A stretch of DNA of 64,000 bases, taken from assembly GCF_004349085.1 (NCBI RefSeq), contig NZ_SMFM01000003.1, forward strand, positions 124,001 through 188,000. Direction: 5' to 3'. This stretch comes from Flavobacterium caseinilyticum. Its GTDB lineage: Bacteria > Bacteroidota > Bacteroidia > Flavobacteriales > Flavobacteriaceae. Shown in pieces: positions 44,410-51,615 of the stretch. Both the position numbers and the translations under genes were made by a program. Every line of letters begins with the position of its first letter. Position 1 is the stretch's first letter. The notes beneath the pieces are model-generated. The model did not search any database. It saw only the letters and a list, made by a program, of their open reading frames with translations, and was not told the DNA's origin.

Positions 44410-44440
44410 TTTTGCAAACGAAAAACTATTCTTACATTTG
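44410..44440 (+). promoter_or_regulatory. promoter of DUF885 gene
   Basis: TTTTG at 44410-44414 and TACATTTG at 44433-44440 are 18 bp apart, an excellent -33/-7 pair. The first element is itself part of a TACTTTTG (44407-44414), so a second overlapping promoter is possible. Confidence 0.7.
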
Positions 44441-44491
44441 AAATTAAAAAAAAATCAATAAATTAGCTCGATCTATTACTAAAAATAAATT

Positions 44492-46267
44492 ATGAGAAAA
44501 ATAACCACTCTTTTACTTTCCGTAACCACTTCATTATTATTGGTTAATTGTAAATCGGAAGAAAAAAAACAGGACTTCAGCAGTCTAACGAAAAACTATT
44601 TTGACGACAAAAACACTTTAGATCCTTTGGGAGCAACACAAAGCGGTCAAAACCAATATAACGATCAGCTGCAATTTGAAATGACGGATAGTTTTAGAAA
44701 CTCGCAAGCAGCTTTCTTTGACAAATACCAATCTGCGTTAAATGCAATTGAGCAAGAAAATTTATCCGAGGAAGAAAAAAACAGTTACCAAATTATCAAA
44801 TGGGAAGTTGAGATTGGTAAAGATTTGTTAAAACAGCCAACAAATTTGCTTCCTGTTCATCAGTTTTGGGGAACGCATCTGACTATGGGGCAGTTTGCGG
44901 GAGGCACCAGCGCACAACCTTTTAAAACAGAAGAAGATTACACCAATTTCCTGAAAAGAATGGACAAATATGCTGTTTGGATAGATTCAGCGATGGTTTA
45001 CATGAAAAAAGGGCTTGCAAAAGGTGTCGTATTACCAAAATCGTTAACCGTAAAACTAATTCCACAATTTGCAGAAATGGCTACGCCAAATATTGAAGAC
45101 AATCTATTTTACTCTTCAATAAAACTAATGCCTGCGTCTTTTCCTGATAGCATAAAAGAAGATTTAACAGCAAAATACACCGCTACAATCAATACCAAAC
45201 TGATTCCACAATATAAAAAAATGGCTGATTTCCTGAACAAAGAATATCTTCCTGCTTCCAGAGCCACCAGCGGAATAGGAAGCTTGCCTTTTGGAAAAGA
45301 GTTATATGCCGTGTACGTAAAACAATGGACTACTACCGAAATGACTCCCGAACAAATTCATGAATTGGGATTAAAAGAAGTAGCCCGATTGAATGCCGAA
45401 ATGGAAAAGGTAAAAAACCAGGTAGGGTTCAAAGGCACATTATTAGAATTCTTTGAGGAAGTTCGAAATAAAAAGGAGTTAAAACCTTTCACCAAACCGG
45501 AAGAAGTTATTGCTAATTTCCAAAGCATTTATACGCGTATCAAACCGAATGTAGATAAATTATTCGCACTGCAACCCAAAACGAAATTTGAAATCAGACG
45601 AACGGAAGCTTTTAGAGAAAAAACAGCCAGTGCGGAATACAATCAAGGAACGGCTGACGGTACGCGTCCCGGTATTTTCTATGTTCCAATTCCTGATGTA
45701 GTCAATTATAATATGTATGGCGATGAAGATTTGTTTTTGCATGAAGCGATTCCGGGTCATCACTTTCAAATATCCTTACAACAGGAAAACGAAAGTCTTC
45801 CTGATTTCAGAAAATTCAATTGGTTTGGTGCTTACGGCGAAGGCTGGGCTTTATACACGGAAAGTTTAGGAAAAGAACTTGGATTGTATCAAGATCCGTA
45901 TCAGTATTTTGGAATGCTGGGCAATGAAATGCACCGTGCGGTTCGATTAGTGGTTGACACCGGATTACACTCCAAAGGCTGGACTAGAGAGCAAGCTATA
46001 AAATATTCATTAGCAAACGAAGCCGAAAGCGAAGCGAGCATTATTCCTGAAATTGAGCGTTATATGGCAATTCCTGGACAAGCCTTATCTTATAAGATTG
46101 GCCAGCTGAAGATTATGGAGCTACGCAAAAAAGCGGAAACTAAAATGGGTACCAAATTCGACATTAAAAAATTCCATCAAAAAGTATTGGAATCCGGAGT
46201 AATGCCATTAGCATTATTGGAAAAGAAAATTAATGCTTGGATAGAAAAAAATAATTTTCAGGCATAG
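44492..46267 (+). CDS. DUF885-family lipoprotein, putative metallopeptidase
   Basis: A 591-residue lipoprotein with lipobox LVNC (Cys20) followed by KSEEKK. The family (DUF885) has an HExxH-like zinc site, here FLHEAIPGHHFQISLQ near residue 418, followed by GEGWALYTESLGKELG, which would supply the third ligand. Some members are carboxypeptidases or dipeptidases. The acidic residues after Cys could favour surface display. It diverges from dcp with a strong promoter between. A perfect terminator follows. Confidence 0.85.
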   Translation: MRKITTLLLSVTTSLLLVNCKSEEKKQDFSSLTKNYFDDKNTLDPLGATQSGQNQYNDQLQFEMTDSFRNSQAAFFDKYQSALNAIEQENLSEEEKNSYQIIKWEVEIGKDLLKQPTNLLPVHQFWGTHLTMGQFAGGTSAQPFKTEEDYTNFLKRMDKYAVWIDSAMVYMKKGLAKGVVLPKSLTVKLIPQFAEMATPNIEDNLFYSSIKLMPASFPDSIKEDLTAKYTATINTKLIPQYKKMADFLNKEYLPASRATSGIGSLPFGKELYAVYVKQWTTTEMTPEQIHELGLKEVARLNAEMEKVKNQVGFKGTLLEFFEEVRNKKELKPFTKPEEVIANFQSIYTRIKPNVDKLFALQPKTKFEIRRTEAFREKTASAEYNQGTADGTRPGIFYVPIPDVVNYNMYGDEDLFLHEAIPGHHFQISLQQENESLPDFRKFNWFGAYGEGWALYTESLGKELGLYQDPYQYFGMLGNEMHRAVRLVVDTGLHSKGWTREQAIKYSLANEAESEASIIPEIERYMAIPGQALSYKIGQLKIMELRKKAETKMGTKFDIKKFHQKVLESGVMPLALLEKKINAWIEKNNFQA

Positions 46268-46275
46268 GTATAAAA

Positions 46276-46305
46276 AAAGCTTCTCGATTGAGAAGCTTTT
46301 TTTTT
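46276..46305 (+). terminator. terminator of DUF885 gene
   Basis: AAAGCTTCTC (46276-46285) pairs with GAGAAGCTTT (46290-46299) around a 4-nt loop, followed by Ts. Confidence 0.9.
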
Positions 46306-46432
46306 GTGCAGATCACAGATCTTACTAATTTCGTTAAGGTACCCAAAAAGCTCAGGCCACCTTCTCAATAATGTATTTTCACTCATATTGCATGTACAAT
46401 TACATCCATTAGTTCAATTGCAGTAGAAATCG

Positions 46433-46618
46433 ATTGATAGTGCAAGTGCTCAAGCAAAAGATTTTGGAGTTCGAAAAACAGATCATAAATTCAACGAAAG
46501 TTATACTAGTCCCTTGTCTAATACAAATACTCCTATGGCTAGTGACGGTCCTGTTGATGAAATAATTATCATAACACCACCAAAAAAACCATCGGAAGAT
46601 GTGTTAATTTACAATTAA
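46433..46618 (+). pseudogene. C-terminal remnant of an unknown protein
   Basis: An open frame of 62 codons follows an in-frame stop at 46424-46426 and has no plausible start. It reads IDSASAQAKDFGVRKTDH... and ends in DEIIIITPPKKPSED... before the stop. Pro-rich tails like this end small secreted proteins encoded near sensor kinases in Flavobacterium, from memory. The N-terminal half appears lost. It is the only content I see in the 379-bp gap before the kinase gene. Confidence 0.5.
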
Positions 46619-46646
46619 ATACTAATTTCGGGGAAAGTTACTTTAT

Positions 46647-48365
46647 ATGGTGCGTTCCCCGATTTTTATTTTACTACTCTTATTTTCCATTGTCTCTTGT
46701 CAAGAGGGTACAGAAACAATTTCTTCCAGTCTTAAAAAAAATGACACTGCAAATAGTGTCTTAGCTAAGAAATTATCCGGTTTAGGCGACACTTATTATA
46801 TGGATAAAAAATTTGATAAGGCATTCTATCATTATACGAAATCGAAAGATTTGTTTGAAATAGAAAAGAACGATGCTTTTGCCGCTTATAATTTAATTCA
46901 AATAGCGAGGATTCAGCAAACATTTGGTGATTACAATGATAGTGAAGAAACCTTGACAGAGGCTTTACCCTTTATAAAGAATAATATTGAATATCAAATA
47001 GCAGCAAATAATCTATTTGGAATCTCATCAAAAGAACTAAAAAATTATGATGACGCCATTTTCTTTTATAATAAAATTTTAAAAACGGTAAACGATCCAT
47101 TCTTGAGAGTGACTCCTGTTAATAATATTGCAGCGGTTTATATAGAACAAGAGAAGTATAGAGAAGCAGTAGCATTTTTAGAGCCTATTTCAAAATCTAC
47201 TATTTTAGATACTATCCCTCATAAAAAAGCTATAATTATTGACAATCTGGGATTTGCTTATTATAAGGGTAATGATATTCAAAAGGGACTAGCATTAATG
47301 AAACAAGCGTTAGTAATCAGATCTGATAGTAATGATCCTTATGGCAGTATTGAAAGCCATTTGCATTTAGCGGACTTTTATCAAAATAGAGATCAACAGA
47401 AATCGAAGGAGAATGCATTGCAGGCTTATAAGGTAGCCACAAAGTATCAAAGTATCGATGAACGATTGGAGGCATTGGAATTTTTAATGTCCTATAATAT
47501 GGAAAAAGGGGTAAATAGTTACGCCACACTATTTGTAAATCTCAATGATAGCATTAAAACCGTACGAAACAATGCTAAAAATCAGTTTGCTAAAATTAAG
47601 TATGATTCCAGAGAAGCGACTTTGGAAAATATAACTTTCAAGGGGCAAAGAGCAGAAACCCTTTTGCAACTTGAAACGCAAAAAAACGAAAAGTACTTGC
47701 TTAGTTTTGGATTGGTTGTACTACTTGGCGGAATCGGTTTCCTTATCCACTATTTTAAAAATAAAAGTAAACGAGAGCTATTAATAGCTAGTTACAATAC
47801 TGAAACTCGGATTTCTAAACAACTCCATGATGAACTTGCTAATGATGTTTTTTATGCTATGACTTTTGCCGAAACGCAAGATTTATTAAACCCTATAAAA
47901 AAAGAAACGCTGTTAGACAATCTTGATAAAATATATATTAGAACACGAGATTTCTCTAAGGAGAATAGTACTATAGAAACGGGAGAAAGTTTTGAACACA
48001 ATCTAAAACAAATGCTTAGTAATTATAAATGTGAGAGTGTTGAAGTAATTATAAAAAATGGAAAATCAATAGATTGGTCAAAAATCGAAAACGGAAAAAA
48101 GATAGCATTACAAAGAGTATTGCAAGAGCTCATGGTTAATATGAAAAAATACAGCCAAGCCAATTTTGTGATCATTGGGTTTGATAGCGATCAGAATAAT
48201 GTGATCATTGACTATTTAGATAATGGGGTGGGCTTCACGGAAAAACTAATTTTAAAAAATGGACTTCAAAATGCGGAAAACCGCATTCAGGCAGTAAAAG
48301 GAATACTTACATTTGATTCTCAAATCAATAAAGGTTTCAAAGCTAAAATTTTACTTCCTAAATAA
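46647..48365 (+). CDS. TPR-containing sensor histidine kinase
   Basis: A 572-residue kinase. An N-terminal signal or lipobox-like segment (FSIVSC, Cys18) is followed by about six TPR repeats (about 40-300, for example LAKKLSGLGDTYYMDKKFDK and AAVYIEQEKYREAVAFL). Then come a coiled segment, one membrane helix (about 352-370), a HisKA_3-like box RISKQLHDELANDVFYAM with His394, and an HATPase domain with LQELMVNMKKYSQ and DYLDNGVGF. The glycine-rich ATP lid is shortened to KGILTFDS. Kinases of this type pair with a NarL/LuxR response regulator encoded next door; here that gene is a fragment (48375-48548). Confidence 0.88.
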   Translation: MVRSPIFILLLLFSIVSCQEGTETISSSLKKNDTANSVLAKKLSGLGDTYYMDKKFDKAFYHYTKSKDLFEIEKNDAFAAYNLIQIARIQQTFGDYNDSEETLTEALPFIKNNIEYQIAANNLFGISSKELKNYDDAIFFYNKILKTVNDPFLRVTPVNNIAAVYIEQEKYREAVAFLEPISKSTILDTIPHKKAIIIDNLGFAYYKGNDIQKGLALMKQALVIRSDSNDPYGSIESHLHLADFYQNRDQQKSKENALQAYKVATKYQSIDERLEALEFLMSYNMEKGVNSYATLFVNLNDSIKTVRNNAKNQFAKIKYDSREATLENITFKGQRAETLLQLETQKNEKYLLSFGLVVLLGGIGFLIHYFKNKSKRELLIASYNTETRISKQLHDELANDVFYAMTFAETQDLLNPIKKETLLDNLDKIYIRTRDFSKENSTIETGESFEHNLKQMLSNYKCESVEVIIKNGKSIDWSKIENGKKIALQRVLQELMVNMKKYSQANFVIIGFDSDQNNVIIDYLDNGVGFTEKLILKNGLQNAENRIQAVKGILTFDSQINKGFKAKILLPK

Positions 48366-48374
48366 TACAACAAA

Positions 48375-48548
48375 AATAGGTTCTTAAAAGTTTTAAGTGC
48401 AAATGACATAGCTTTTAATGATGTGAGTGCGAGTCAAATACTCCGGGAACTTGCTGTTCCCGACATTCAGTATGCAAAATATTGTGATGAATCTTTGTTA
48501 AAAATTAATGAAGCACACATCGATGGTACAACTGCACATGCTAAATAA
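48375..48548 (+). pseudogene. truncated response-regulator receiver fragment
   Basis: The frame after the kinase stop reads FLKVLSANDIAFNDV, LRELAVPDIQYAKYCDESLL and KINEAHIDG before a stop codon. It strongly resembles the first 50 residues of the receiver domains encoded after TPR kinases in flavobacteria (typically starting MFKKVLVAED). The start codon seems mutated, one of the acidic residues is changed (AED to AND), and the phospho-acceptor Asp, the rest of the receiver and the HTH are missing. Confidence 0.72.
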
Positions 48549-48664
48549 ACTATTGGGAATTAATCTGAAAAACGCATACCCTTTATGGTTTCCCACATTC
48601 TCTAAGGAATATTTTTTAATGCCTTAGCGATGAATATAATTTTACAGAAATAGCATCAAATACA

Positions 48665-48735
48665 ATGGCCACACAAGTTACCCCAAAACAAGCAAAACCA
48701 AAAAAAAAAATCAATTGAAGAAAGCCTTTGGACTT
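48665..48735 (+). pseudogene. possible N-terminal remnant of HsdM (type I methyltransferase)
   Basis: An ATG at 48665 begins MATQVTPKQAKPKKK. After an 11-A run the frame shifts, and the next frame reads KSIEESLW before a stop. KSIEE(S/T)LW is the start of many HsdM proteins. The fragment is short, so this call is tentative. Confidence 0.35.
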
Positions 48736-48782
48736 GATTCATAATATTCTAGACTATGGTTGGGCAACTCTAAAAAACAAAA

Positions 48783-48815
48783 AACCCAAAACATTAATTA
48801 TCAATGTTTTGGGTT
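48783..48815 (-). terminator. terminator of tRNA-Leu
   Basis: AACCCAAAACATT (48783-48795) pairs with AATGTTTTGGGTT (48803-48815); a U-rich tract follows on the minus strand. Confidence 0.85.
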
Positions 48816-48822
48816 CTTAAAG

Positions 48823-48904
48823 TGCGGATAATAGGACTCGAACCTACACGCCTTGCGGCACCAGATCCTAAGTCTGGCATGTCTACCAATTTCACCATAT
48901 CCGC
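48823..48904 (-). tRNA. tRNA-Leu (anticodon TAG)
   Basis: An 82-nt class II tRNA. The acceptor stem is GCGGATA/TATCCGC, the anticodon stem-loop CCAGA-CTTAGGA-TCTGG has anticodon TAG, and the extra arm is long (TGCCGCAAGGCG). The T arm contains GTTCGAGTC. The discriminator is A. Confidence 0.97.
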
Positions 48905-48982
48905 GCAATTGTGGGTGCAAAGATACACTTAACTTCCAATTTTCAAAACTATTTAGATAAAAAATATTCATACTCTTTTTTG

Positions 48983-48990
48983 TACTTTTG
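48983..48990 (+). promoter_or_regulatory. -7 box of M20 peptidase gene
   Basis: TACTTTTG matches TAnnTTTG, 22 bp before the start codon. Confidence 0.6.
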
Positions 48991-49012
48991 AAATATAAAC
49001 AAAATTCAAATA

Positions 49013-50401
49013 ATGGAAAATATTAAAGCATACGTTCAAGAACACAAAGACCGCTTTATCAACGAGTTAATCGAATTATTAAAAATCCCATCCGTAAGTG
49101 CCGACACTGCTTACTCTCACGATGTTTTTGAAACAGCTGATGCCGTAAAAGCCAGTTTAGAAAAAGCAGGCTGCGATTTTGTTGAAATCTGTGATACTCC
49201 AGGGTATCCAATCGTTTATGGTGAAAAGATTATAGACCCAGCATTACCCACCGTTTTAGTTTACGGACATTATGATGTTCAACCACCGGATCCAATCGAA
49301 TTATGGACTTCTCCACCCTTTGAACCCGTAATCAAGAAAACCGAAATTCATCCCGAAGGCGCCATTTTTGCCCGTGGTTCTTGTGATGACAAAGGCCAAA
49401 TGTACATGCACGTAAAAGCATTAGAATATATGGTGCAATCGAATACTCTGCCTTGCAACGTGAAATTCATGATTGAAGGCGAAGAGGAAATTGGTTCTAA
49501 AAGTTTGAGTTGGTTCGTAGAACGGAATCAGGAAAAATTAAAGAACGATGTGATTTTAATTTCGGATACCGGAATGATTTCTAATCAGCAGCCGTCAATT
49601 ACAACAGGTTTACGCGGCTTAAGCTATGTAGAAGTAGAAGTTACAGGACCAAACCGCGACTTGCATTCTGGATTGTACGGAGGTGCCGTTGCCAATCCTA
49701 TCAATGTGTTGTCTAAGATGATTGCTTCGCTTCATGACGAAAACAACCACATTACCATTCCCGGTTTCTATGACAATGTAGCAGAATTATCCTTGGAAGA
49801 AAGAGCTGAAATGGCCAAAGCGCCTTTCAATTTAGAAAACTACAAAAAAGCATTAGACTTAAATGACGTTTATGGCGAAAAAGGCTATGTAACAAACGAA
49901 AGAAATTCCATTCGTCCTACACTCGATGTCAACGGAATCTGGGGTGGTTACACCGGTGAAGGCGCTAAAACGGTTATTGCGAGCAAAGCTTTCGCTAAAA
50001 TATCGATGCGTTTGGTACCAAATCAAGACTGGGAAGAAATCACCGAATTGTTTACCAAACATTTCACAAGCCTTGCTCCTGCCGGCGTTACCGTAAAAGT
50101 AAAACCGCATCATGGCGGACAAGGTTACGTAACCCCAATAGACAGCATTGGCTACAAAGCCGCAAACATGGCGTATACGGAAACCTTTGGCGTTCCCGCA
50201 ATTCCCGTGCGTTCCGGAGGAAGTATTCCTATTGTTGCCTTATTCGAAAAAGAACTGAAAAGCAAGACTATTCTAATGGGATTTGGCCTGGACAGCGATG
50301 CAATTCACTCGCCAAACGAACACTTCGGGATCTTCAATTACCTGAAAGGAATTGAAACCATTCCGTTGTTTTACAAATATTTTGTGGAGTTGTCAAAATA
50401 A
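49013..50401 (+). CDS. M20-family dipeptidase
   Basis: A 462-residue cytoplasmic zinc aminoacyl-dipeptidase of the M20 (PepV/CNDP-like) family. Metal-binding and catalytic segments are VLVYGHYDVQPPDP, GSCDDKGQMYMHVKA, MIEGEEEIGSKSL (catalytic Glu) and SDTGMI. The lid/dimerisation domain includes GLRGLSYVEVEVTG and DLHSGLYGGAVANP, and the last zinc-ligand region is FGLDSDAIHSPNEHF. Length is typical. It is transcribed alone with its own promoter and terminator. Substrate is probably broad dipeptides. Confidence 0.92.
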   Translation: MENIKAYVQEHKDRFINELIELLKIPSVSADTAYSHDVFETADAVKASLEKAGCDFVEICDTPGYPIVYGEKIIDPALPTVLVYGHYDVQPPDPIELWTSPPFEPVIKKTEIHPEGAIFARGSCDDKGQMYMHVKALEYMVQSNTLPCNVKFMIEGEEEIGSKSLSWFVERNQEKLKNDVILISDTGMISNQQPSITTGLRGLSYVEVEVTGPNRDLHSGLYGGAVANPINVLSKMIASLHDENNHITIPGFYDNVAELSLEERAEMAKAPFNLENYKKALDLNDVYGEKGYVTNERNSIRPTLDVNGIWGGYTGEGAKTVIASKAFAKISMRLVPNQDWEEITELFTKHFTSLAPAGVTVKVKPHHGGQGYVTPIDSIGYKAANMAYTETFGVPAIPVRSGGSIPIVALFEKELKSKTILMGFGLDSDAIHSPNEHFGIFNYLKGIETIPLFYKYFVELSK

Positions 50402-50422
50402 ATTCCTTTCCTTAAATAATTT

Positions 50423-50451
50423 ATCCGCTCTAAACAGGGCGGATTTTTTTT
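50423..50451 (+). terminator. terminator of M20 peptidase gene
   Basis: ATCCGC (50423-50428) pairs with GCGGAT (50439-50444), followed by a T run that abuts structured element B. Confidence 0.8.
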
Positions 50452-50565
50452 GGGCGTTCCCACGCTTCCACTATCGTTCCAGCGTGGTCAGGCTGTCCGT
50501 TCTCAATCTTTTTATTTTTTGAAATAAAAAAATAAAAAGGATTTCCACTCCCATCCTTAACGCAA
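50452..50565 (+). repeat. structured intergenic element, copy B
   Basis: Begins GGGCGTTCCC, contains the pairing CCACGC/GCGTGG, then the core GGCTGTCCGTTCTCAATCTTT. A 13-bp AT-rich hairpin (50508-50520 with 50527-50539) follows, then AAAGGATTTCCACTCCCATCC and TTAACGCAA. The core matches elements A and C while the hairpin sequence differs. Confidence 0.75.
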
Positions 50566-50588
50566 ATTCGGAAATTATCCCATTGATA

Positions 50589-50715
50589 GCTATTTTAAAA
50601 TCTGCGAATCTGCGGTTATAATCTTTTTATATTAAACCAAAACAGGCGGATACTGCATAATCCCGTAAGCAATTTGAAACCAATAAAAGGAATTCCTCTT
50701 CAATCCTTAACGCAA
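50589..50715 (+). repeat. partial structured element (B')
   Basis: AATCTTTTTAT at 50620-50630 and AATAAAAGGAATTCCTCTTC at 50682-50701, followed by AATCCTTAACGCAA, reproduce the arms and 3' half of the element with a longer, unrelated middle. The 5' half is replaced by TCTGCGAATCTGCGG. Together with B it fills most of the 404-bp gap before the BlaI operon. Confidence 0.5.
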
Positions 50716-50747
50716 ACCGCTGATTTCCAAAATATTTTTTCTTTAAA

Positions 50748-50783
50748 ATTTGTTTATCTCAATTTTTATTCTACATTTGTAGA
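50748..50783 (+). promoter_or_regulatory. promoter and BlaI-type operator
   Basis: ATTTG (50748-50752) and TACATTTG (50772-50779) form a -33/-7 pair with a 19-bp spacer. The perfect palindrome TCTACA-TT-TGTAGA at 50770-50783 covers the -7 box and matches the TACA/TGTA half-sites of BlaI/MecI operators. A second half-site TGTAGAG at 50798-50804 lies exactly 20 bp from the first. Repression by the BlaI protein of this operon is likely. Confidence 0.75.
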
Positions 50784-50805
50784 GCAATGTTTTAATCTGT
50801 AGAGT

Positions 50806-51231
50806 ATGAAAGTCCAAAATCAATATAAAATTATCGTCCTTTTAATATGTATAAGCCTAACAAGCTGTAAAATTAATCAAACCAAAAACGGATTAAAAAC
50901 AGGCAAATGGATACAAACAGAAAAATTCATGAACATCGAATCCAGCGCAACAGGAAGATACAAAAAAGGAGATAAGATTGGAACTTGGAAAGAGTATATC
51001 AGCGATCGATTAACTACAAAAGAAAAGTATAAAAAAAACAGTTGCCACATTATCAAATACCACAATACAGGAAAAATTCAACAAATAGGAGTTTCCAATA
51101 AAGCCATTATAAATTCAAAAATAGAATGGCTGCCCGCAGGAGAATGGATATTCTATGACTCCGAAGGCGTTTTGCTAGGAACCAAAATCTATGAAAAAGG
51201 AATACCCATTGAAGAAATTTACACCAAATAA
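50806..51231 (+). CDS. small lipoprotein with MORN-like repeats
   Basis: A 141-residue lipoprotein with lipobox LTSC (Cys21). The mature part has repeated GxW/YxxGxxxGxW units (GLKTGKWIQTE, GRYKKGDKIGTWKEY, LPAGEWIFYDSEG) like MORN-type toxin-antitoxin-unrelated repeat proteins of Bacteroidota. It is the first gene of the BlaI/M56 operon (9 bp before blaI), so it may be made when the sensor is triggered. Function is unknown. Confidence 0.7.
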   Translation: MKVQNQYKIIVLLICISLTSCKINQTKNGLKTGKWIQTEKFMNIESSATGRYKKGDKIGTWKEYISDRLTTKEKYKKNSCHIIKYHNTGKIQQIGVSNKAIINSKIEWLPAGEWIFYDSEGVLLGTKIYEKGIPIEEIYTK

Positions 51232-51240
51232 AAAATAAAC

Positions 51241-51615
51241 ATGCAACAACTAACGAACGCCGAAGAACAAGTAATGGAACACCTTTGGAAACTCGAGAAA
51301 GCCTTCATGAAAGACTTGCTTGAAGCCTATCCAAAACCAAAACCCGCAACCACAACCATCGCTACTTTATTGAAAAGAATGATCGATAAGCAATTTGTAG
51401 CTTATAATGAATTTGGGAACTCACGGGAATATTATCCTTTGGTCAAAAAAACCGATTATTTCTCGAAACACGTCAACGGATTGATTAGTAATTTTTTCAA
51501 CAATTCGGCATCACAATTCGCCTCTTTCTTTACCACCGAAACCAATTTATCGCAAACGGAACTGGAAGATCTCAAGAGAATAATAGACAGTGAAATTCTA
51601 AAAAAGAAAAAATGA
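51241..51615 (+). CDS. BlaI/MecI/CopY-family repressor
   Basis: A 124-residue winged-helix repressor. The N-terminal TNAEEQVMEHLWKLEKAFMKDLLEAYP and the recognition region ATTTIATLLKRMIDKQFVAYNE match the BlaI family, followed by the dimerisation helix region ASFFTTETNLSQTELEDLKRII. It overlaps the M56 peptidase gene by 4 bp. In relatives the membrane peptidase triggers loss of this repressor. A matching palindrome lies on the operon's promoter. Confidence 0.93.
   Translation: MQQLTNAEEQVMEHLWKLEKAFMKDLLEAYPKPKPATTTIATLLKRMIDKQFVAYNEFGNSREYYPLVKKTDYFSKHVNGLISNFFNNSASQFASFFTTETNLSQTELEDLKRIIDSEILKKKK

Larger units (their letters stand above)
48549..48822. other. gene debris between kinase and tRNA-Leu
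   Basis: No intact gene is present. The region holds the hsdM-like fragment at 48665-48735, a weak inverted repeat near 48603-48628 (CTAAGG/CCTTAG), and the tRNA terminator. Confidence 0.5.
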
